Shown here: one piece after another, positions 57,901-64,000 of the stretch
Position numbering within the stretch: the first letter of the stretch is position 1
How the letters are laid out: each line of letters starts with the position of its first letter
The notes under the pieces: generated by a model
Seen by the model: the letters and a program-made list of their open reading frames with translations, nothing else
What the model was told of the DNA's origin: nothing
The model's database searches: none
Made by a program: the position numbers and the translations under genes
DNA from: Daedaleopsis sinensis
Taxonomy: Eukaryota; Basidiomycota; Agaricomycetes; Polyporales; Polyporaceae
NCBI GenBank assembly: GCA_033807695.1
Contig: CM066308.1
Coordinates: forward strand, 496,001 to 560,000
Reading direction: 5' to 3'
DNA: 64,000 nucleotides

Positions 57901-60900
57901 TGCTTGTCCTCCCTGCCGTCTGCGCTGGCATGCGACAAGGGCGGCAGAGCATTGTATCGGCTATCTCTCATCCATCTGCGCTTCTACTGCTTACTTTCTC
58001 TGAACTCCGTGGCGAAAACGGTGAGTTTAGAGAGGGATAGGATAGTACATATTGATGAAATTTTCAGATGACGAACACCTGGGAATGTCAGGGACAATTT
58101 GCAGTTCGGCTCCGGTCATGAAGATATCGGAGGTTCTGCCAGCGGTTTCTAGGGACCGCTTTCCCAGGTCCAGACTCGAGAAGATGTGGGCTGCGACTCC
58201 ACCCGTTTCTGCCGTTTGTTCGTTCCGCTTCGTCCTCTCACTGGGTTCATGCTGATGCTACAGTATCCAGGTCATATGCGCTCATCACGGAGCCATTCAC
58301 AGAGGGAATATGCGCAGTGTGTCCGTAGATCTCCGTGTCGCTCCAATGACAATGAGCATGCATCCGAAGAGCGTACTCAGACGGTCCAGGCCGGCGAAAA
58401 CTTTCAGGCATGGAAGCATCTGCCGTGCGACAGGCCAGACCCGCTCCTCCGTGTGCACACTCTATCGTCGAGGTGATATGTTCTCAGTCCGCTCTCGCAC
58501 TCACTCACTGGATCTCACCGCACTCGTGCTCGGTTTCAGACAAACATACGGGTCGGAAACCGCGCTGTATTCGTGCTAGATACATACAGACAGCCCGCCG
58601 AAGTGCGAACGCACGACAGCCCGGGCACGCCACCGCGATCCCCGCCTGCCGCTGGGCGGTGGCGAGCCCGGAGTCCAGACATCCGAGGCGCACGGTGCAT
58701 GCTGCGGCAGCGTCTGGTTGGCTGACCACCCGACGTCCATTCCTCGCCCCGAGCGCGCACGCACGGGCCAGCGGCCATCCCGGCGAGCGGGGTCGTGACC
58801 TGCGCGTGCGAATGTGAGCGCAGCGGGCGGGCGGGGTATAAGGCCTGTCTCGGGGGAATGCGCACTGCAGAGTCGCGCACTCGCAGGCCTGCACCCCCCG
58901 CTCCTCGCCATCCACTCCTCGCCCGTCGCCCGTCGCCCGTCGCCCGTCGCCCGTCGCCCGTCACTCTCCAGCACTCTGCCGTGCGCCTGCCCGTCGTCGG
59001 ATGCGCGATATGCACTCGGGGCGTGCGAGATGCGTCGGTACGCCATGTCCCTCGTGTGCTGGGACGCTGCTGACGAGAGCGACAGACAGATGGCCGGGCG
59101 ACGTGCTCGTCGGCGTGCGCATGTCCAGGAGAGCGAGTCGTCGGCGTGCGCATGTCCAGGAGGGTACGCACGCTCTGTCGGGATCTGTCGGTACGGCTGG
59201 CAACTGACATCAGCTTGTTCTGCTTCACAGAGACCAGAACAACACGCACGTACTGTGGAAGGTAAGTACGGCCGACGGGGATCGATGTGGCTGGCGCACT
59301 CACCCGGACCGTTGTAGGCCAAGCCGGACACAACGTCCCTGGTACCGGTGAGCCCGCCCTTGTCCCCGCTTGCGCTGGCGAAGCTGACAGTTCGTTCTGT
59401 CGACAGTCCATCATGTCGCTGTGCGCGTACACACGTGGGATGGCTGCACCGTAGCGGATGAGTACGTGTGTATCACACTTTGATTGACTCACCACGGCTC
59501 ACGCTTTTTCCACAGACTCGGACGAGACCGCGTGCGCGCAGGCCACGGATGAGGCATGCCACTACTCACACTCGCGATCGCGCACACCGGCAGCGGCGCC
59601 GTCAAGTAGCGCGGCGATCGCAGGAACGACGTGCGCGGTCTGCGCAGCACATCCGCGCATCCGCGACGTCGGGCACATGCACAGCGGACGGACTATGGTA
59701 CATACAAGTTCAGTTCGTGACCATATGCGTGGTACTGACCTTGGTGTCTGACAGAACCCTAGCGGTCACGGCGGCAGCGCTGCGGAGGCACTCGGCCGTC
59801 TGGGACGGACGGCCCTTGTCAGCATAGTAGACGGTACGTCGTGGGCCGGGCGACGTGCTCGTCGGCGTGCACACGTCGAGAAGAGCGAGGTACGCACGCT
59901 CTGCCGGGGTCTGTCGGTGCGGCCGGCGACTGACATCAGCTTGTTCCCCTCGCAGAGACCATCGGAGCAGCGGGCGCGTACCGTGGAAGGTGAGCACGGC
60001 CGGCGGGGATCGATGTCGCTGGCGGACTGACACGGACCGTTGCAGGCTGGCGCGAGGTCGAGCTCGACATGACGTCTTGGTACCGGTGAGCCCGCCGTTT
60101 TCCTCGCGTGCGCGGGCGGAGCTGACGGACTGTTCCGCCCGTCAGGTCGCTGCGCGCGTATGAGGAGTGCACCATAGCAGATGAGTACGTGGGTATCACA
60201 CTCGGATTGACTCACCACGGCTCACGCGATCTCCGTAGATTCGGACTAAACCGCATGCGCGCCGGCCGCGGACGAGGCGTGCTGCGAACTCACCATCGTG
60301 CACGGCGCCGGCAGCGGTGTCGGTCGGATCCGCGACGATGGCGGGGACGTCGCCGCCCGCCTGTGCGTGATCCGGCCGCACGTTCTCGCGCTCGCGACGT
60401 CGGTCGGATGCGCAGTGAACGTACTACGGTACGCACAAGTTCAGTTCGCGACGATATGCGTGGTGCTTACCTTGCTCTCTCACAGAACCCTCACGGTCGC
60501 GGCGGCGGCAGGCACTTGGCCATCCGTGGCGCGCGACGGGCGGCGCTTGTCAGCATAGTAGACGGCGGGATCGGGGTAGATACCGTAGTAGTCGCGCGGC
60601 GGGACGTTCATGATCAGGCTAGGTGGGTCGAGCGGGACGGATCGGACGGCAGGCGCAGAGGGCGGGCGATGTTCGTGGAGAACGGAGGCAGGCGCAGAGG
60701 GAGAGACGGGGAGGAGCAGACGAGTGCGGTGTCCAGGCGCAGACCCGGTCGCGCAGACCCGGTCGCGCAGACCCGGTCGACTGTACGCGGCGCAGGGGAG
60801 AGAACGGGCCGGGCGGCGTTGCGGGGACGTCGAGGGAGAGGAGAGAGGAAGGACTGAGATCTGAGATCTGACCGTCCTGTAAGCTGCGTGCTGCGACTGA

Positions 60901-61131
60901 AACCGAACGCATATATGCGTCCCTCATGCTCTTGGTGCGAAGGACAGCGGCGAGCGAGGGCTCCAGATCGGTGAGGCCTGGGCGCAGAGTGGCGACCGCA
61001 GAGCGGCGACCGCAGAGTGGCGACAAGAGGGACTCCAGGGCGACGCGAGACGGACGGTCAACGGGACGGTAGAGCGCAACGAACGAGAACGGAGGTCAAG
61101 CGCGCTCCGCGGCCCGTGGAGCCACGACCAC
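54910..61131. other. Array spacer of U4
   Basis: Nearly identical to the U3 spacer, but a patch at about 56660-56760 carries the U1 sequence (catctgaat, ccaccacgg, atcaagacaagg, gggggacgatg). A further U1-type base occurs at about 58660 (gggcggtggcg). Three minisatellite copies (55075-55174), three 14-bp copies (60739-60780). Confidence 0.6.
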
Positions 61132-61253
61132 GTGACCATTTGTCACGGTGGGGTCACACAGTCAGCGTGTCTCCCCGACTTGATTCAAAATGGGCCATCG
61201 CGCAAACACATCTTTCCTCTCTACCACCACCATCTCTGTCCCCGCAACTTACA
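61132..61253 (+). promoter_or_regulatory. Upstream region of the parental GH15 gene
   Basis: Same 122 bp as in U3/U4. It is fused to the array spacer, so any element farther upstream than the duplicated segment is repeated with each unit. Confidence 0.5.
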
Positions 61254-64000
61254 ATGAACGTCACCCAAACTCAGCCTGGAGAAAGGGGGTATATCGCCAT
61301 CGCTGACCATGGCCTGTAAGTTAGAATATGATGTGCTATTAGACATCGGCTTATTCGGAGTTAACAGGATCGGCAATCTGCGCACCGCTGCTTTGGTGGG
61401 TAACGTTTATAACACGGCTCTATGCGCTCTGATTCTTTACTGCTCGGGCTACTCAGGTCAGCATTGACGGCTCAGGTAAGTTAGAGATGACTGGCTGTTC
61501 ACAAAGCTACCGAAATGTTAACCGTTTCTATCCTAGTTGAGAGCTACTGTGTTCCGAACTTCGACTCGCCGTCGATCTTCGCTCGCATTCTCGATAAAGA
61601 CAAGGTATCGCTGCTCTCATACATGGAGCGCCAGAGCTCGTACTCATTGGATATTACAGGGAGGCCACTTCTCGATCACCCCGTCCGCCCCCTTCACTAC
61701 CAAGCAGAGCTACCTTCCCAACTCAAACGTGCGTCTTTCCTCCACCTCCGCATCTAAGCATTCTCACGCCCTGTACTAGATCTTACAAACCAAGTGAGAA
61801 GATCCGTAATAAAAATACCTACAGCTGAGCGCTGATCAGCTAATATTCATAGGTTCCTCAACGAGGAGGGCGTCGCCACAGTGACCGGTATGCCCATGCC
61901 CGTTGGTTATTGGGTTAAACTGACCTCTCTCAGACTTCCTTCCCCGTCAGCCCAGCAGTGCGACCGCCCGCCCGCTGCTTGCATGGCTTGTCAGACGCGT
62001 GGAGGTAATTCCCGAACAGTATCCAGCCGCATACCAGCCGTAATGAAGTGCTTCTCCTCAGGTCATCCGTGGCAGAATGCCGCTGCGTGTCGAGTGCGCA
62101 CCGGCCTTCAACTACGCCCGCTCCACGCACACGACCGAGCTCATGCTCGACACCTCAGTCGCGCTGTCTGCGCCCTCTTCCCCCGTCGACGGGCACTACA
62201 AGGCGCTCTTCACCTCCGAGGAAGCGGGCCTCACCCTCGATCTGCGGTACATCGCCGAGTCGTCGCTGGAGCACATCGGAGAGCCGTACGTTAAGCTCCG
62301 TGAGATTGACCTGAGTGCGAAAGGGCACAAGGGCACCGGCGTGTGGGCGGAGATCGAGCTGAGGGAGGGCCAGGCTGTGACGTTCGTCCTGCGCACTCCG
62401 CCGGACAACGTGCAGCTCCCGCCGCAGGCTCACCCGACGCGCCGGACCGCAGAGGAGATGGGCATCCCGTACGAGAGTGAGCGCAGGTTCGAATGCGGTG
62501 GACCGACTGTGCTAAACTTCGCACAGAGCTGGTCGCCGGTGCCTCCAACCTGCGCCCCCCGGACGATCCGATCCTGACCAAGGTACGCAAGCCGCTGCTC
62601 GCGGTGTATAGCACGTCTGACCCAACCCTCGAAGACTCTTCTCCGCGAGCTTTTAGAGGTACGATCCGAGTCTCTCGCGCCCGTCTTGGCGATGGTCTGA
62701 CACCACAACGCAGCAAACGAACAACTACTGGACAGCGTGGATCCGCCGCTCGACGTACCAAGGCGCGTGGAAGGAGGCCGTGCACCGTAGTGCGCTCGCG
62801 CTGAAGCTGCTCATCTACGAGCCGACGGGGGCGGTCGTCGCGAGCCCGACGTTCAGCTTGCCAGAGTACATCGGCGGCACACGCAACTGGTAAGCCGACC
62901 CTTCGAGCCGTACGTACGCTCAGCTGTAAATAACGGAGCCTTCTAGGGACTATCGGTACGTACCCCTGTGACGATGCGTACAGAGACGCACGGCGCTGAG
63001 CTCGGGAATAGCGCGTCGTGGATCCGCGACTCCTCTTTCACGCTCTATGCGCTCATCCGGCTTGGCTTCACATACGAAGCGAACGGTACGTGCTCCCGCG
63101 CTTTGCGCAGACAATTCCGCGCTAAACGCGCGATTCAGCCTACATGGAGTTTATCTTCGAGCGTGTACGCTGCCGCGACCCTGATGGAACGCTGAAGATC
63201 ATGCACGTCGTTCATACATGTCCGCCCGAGTATAGTGCTTACTGGAGTCGTACAGGTACACAATCCACGGTATGTTGTCTGCAGTTCGCGAAGTCGTGCT
63301 CCTCGAGCGCAAATTGCTGGCCCAGGTGAGAAGGAGTTCCCGGAAGAGGAGCTGAACCACCTCGATGGGCACAAAGGGTCAAAGCCGGTGCGGTACGTAT
63401 CGTTCTACCGATCCGCCCCTACTATGCGTGGTCTACTCACGGTATCTCACAGCATTGGCAATGGTGCCATTGACCATGTCCAGCTGGTACGTCTCGGGAA
63501 TATCTCTCTCAAATAATGATCGCTGATTGCTGATCTCAATTGCAGGATATCTACGGCGAGCTGTATGCATTCGCAGTCTGACGCATCAACTGGCATTAAA
63601 CCGAACCTTCTGTTTCCTAGCTTGGACTGTATCTACCTGTCCCAGAAGGTGCGCTGGTTCACGTTCGGCCATCATACCGGTTCTGACTGTCTTTTCCCCC
63701 ATCGCTCTCAGTACGGCCGTCCGTTGGTGCGTTTACAGGTATTACGACGTTCTTCTGTCCAAACTCTGACCGCTGCTGTGCACAGGGATACGACACATGG
63801 TGCGATAATCGTGATTTACGCGACTTCTCAGCTTACTGACCGCCATTGATGCGCACATAGGGTTGCCATCCGTGAGATGTGAGTAGTTATCCCCATGCTC
63901 ACGCTAAGGATTCAAAGCGCTGACTTTGTTTCGCGCAGTGTTGATTGTAAGCGTGGTATTTCGTACCAAAGGACTTTGTAGACTCACCCCATTGGACAGA
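61254..64000 (+). CDS. GH15 glycoside hydrolase (trehalase-like), parental gene, 3' end outside window
   Basis: Many short exons, start ATG 61254. First exons: 61254-61315, 61368-61395, a 19-nt microexon 61457-61475, 61537-61604, 61660-61728. Spliced product shows [28 protein letters not shown], then the TREH_N-like domain, the linker [62 protein letters not shown] and Y-G-E-L...I-Y-L-S-Q-K, all typical of the cytosolic GH15/trehalase-like family. No signal peptide is seen. It hydrolyses an alpha-glucosidic substrate; which one is not decidable here. The frame is still open through V-A-I-R-E-I-V-D-Y at the window end, before the I-W-E catalytic region. The junction after 61728 has two possible splices. 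This is the only copy reaching the catalytic barrel. Confidence 0.9.

Larger units (their letters stand above)
5093..62855. repeat. Tandem array of GH15 5'-gene fragments, unit 7944 bp
   Basis: Four truncated units followed by the parental gene. The same point of the GH15 reading frame is broken at 6762, 39021, 46965 and 54909. GH15 start codons lie at 5163, 37422, 45366, 53310 and 61254, and the last three intervals are each exactly 7944 bp. The first interval is 32259 bp because U1 holds the gypsy element (8987 bp with its duplicated site) and Helentron B (about 15.3 kb). Each unit is 5' GH15 gene plus about 6.2 kb of spacer. Indels between units 2 and 3 (about -17, +18, -1) cancel, so the equal length is partly coincidental. 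Confidence 0.93.

Overview
The window looks like accessory DNA from a filamentous basidiomycete, probably an agaricomycete. It is GC-rich, has many 45-60 nt GT-AG introns, and carries a chromovirus-like Ty3/gypsy element, fungal DUF6570-type Helitrons and a GH15 carbohydrate-enzyme gene. The species cannot be named from sequence alone.

The backbone is a tandem array. A spliced gene for a GH15-type (trehalase-like) glycoside hydrolase enters at 61254 and runs off the right edge. Upstream of it the 5' part of the same gene (promoter, TREH_N-like domain, start of the linker to the catalytic domain) is repeated four times (starts 5163, 37422, 45366, 53310). Each truncated copy breaks at the same codon and is joined to about 6.2 kb of GC-rich spacer. 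Start-to-start distance is exactly 7944 bp for the last three intervals. The first unit (U1) is the same size once two transposon insertions are removed. The units are mosaics of each other, which points to unequal exchange and gene conversion.

Three large mobile elements sit in the array. (1) 1-5092, minus strand: the 5' part of Helentron A (Helitron2-like) with a Rep-helicase gene cut by the window edge. (2) 7677-16658, minus strand: a complete Ty3/gypsy LTR retrotransposon with LTRs identical by eye (347 bp), target duplication GCGTA and one 2725-codon gag-pol frame with an unusual RGG/acidic C-terminal extension. (3) About 21996-37301, plus strand: Helentron B, about 15.3 kb. It encodes an intact ~2305-aa Rep/PIF1-helicase protein with a C-terminal cysteine-protease-like region, five further spliced cargo genes in both orientations and one unspliced-body cargo gene with a split start. 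It also contains a nested 1.03-kb foldback element with tRNA-like arms. Empty sites for (2) and (3) are present in units 2-4.

The most novel part is the cargo of Helentron B (29180-36115). The spliced genes reconstruct cleanly in phase, and at least four products share a short C-terminal beta-strand signature (G-[DH]-x-[IVL] followed by a hydrophobic run ending near E/R). They may be an expanded family of OB-fold-like (single-stranded-DNA-binding?) proteins carried with the rolling-circle transposase. That function is inference. The spacer of the array contains internal duplications and splice-like modules but no gene I can assign.
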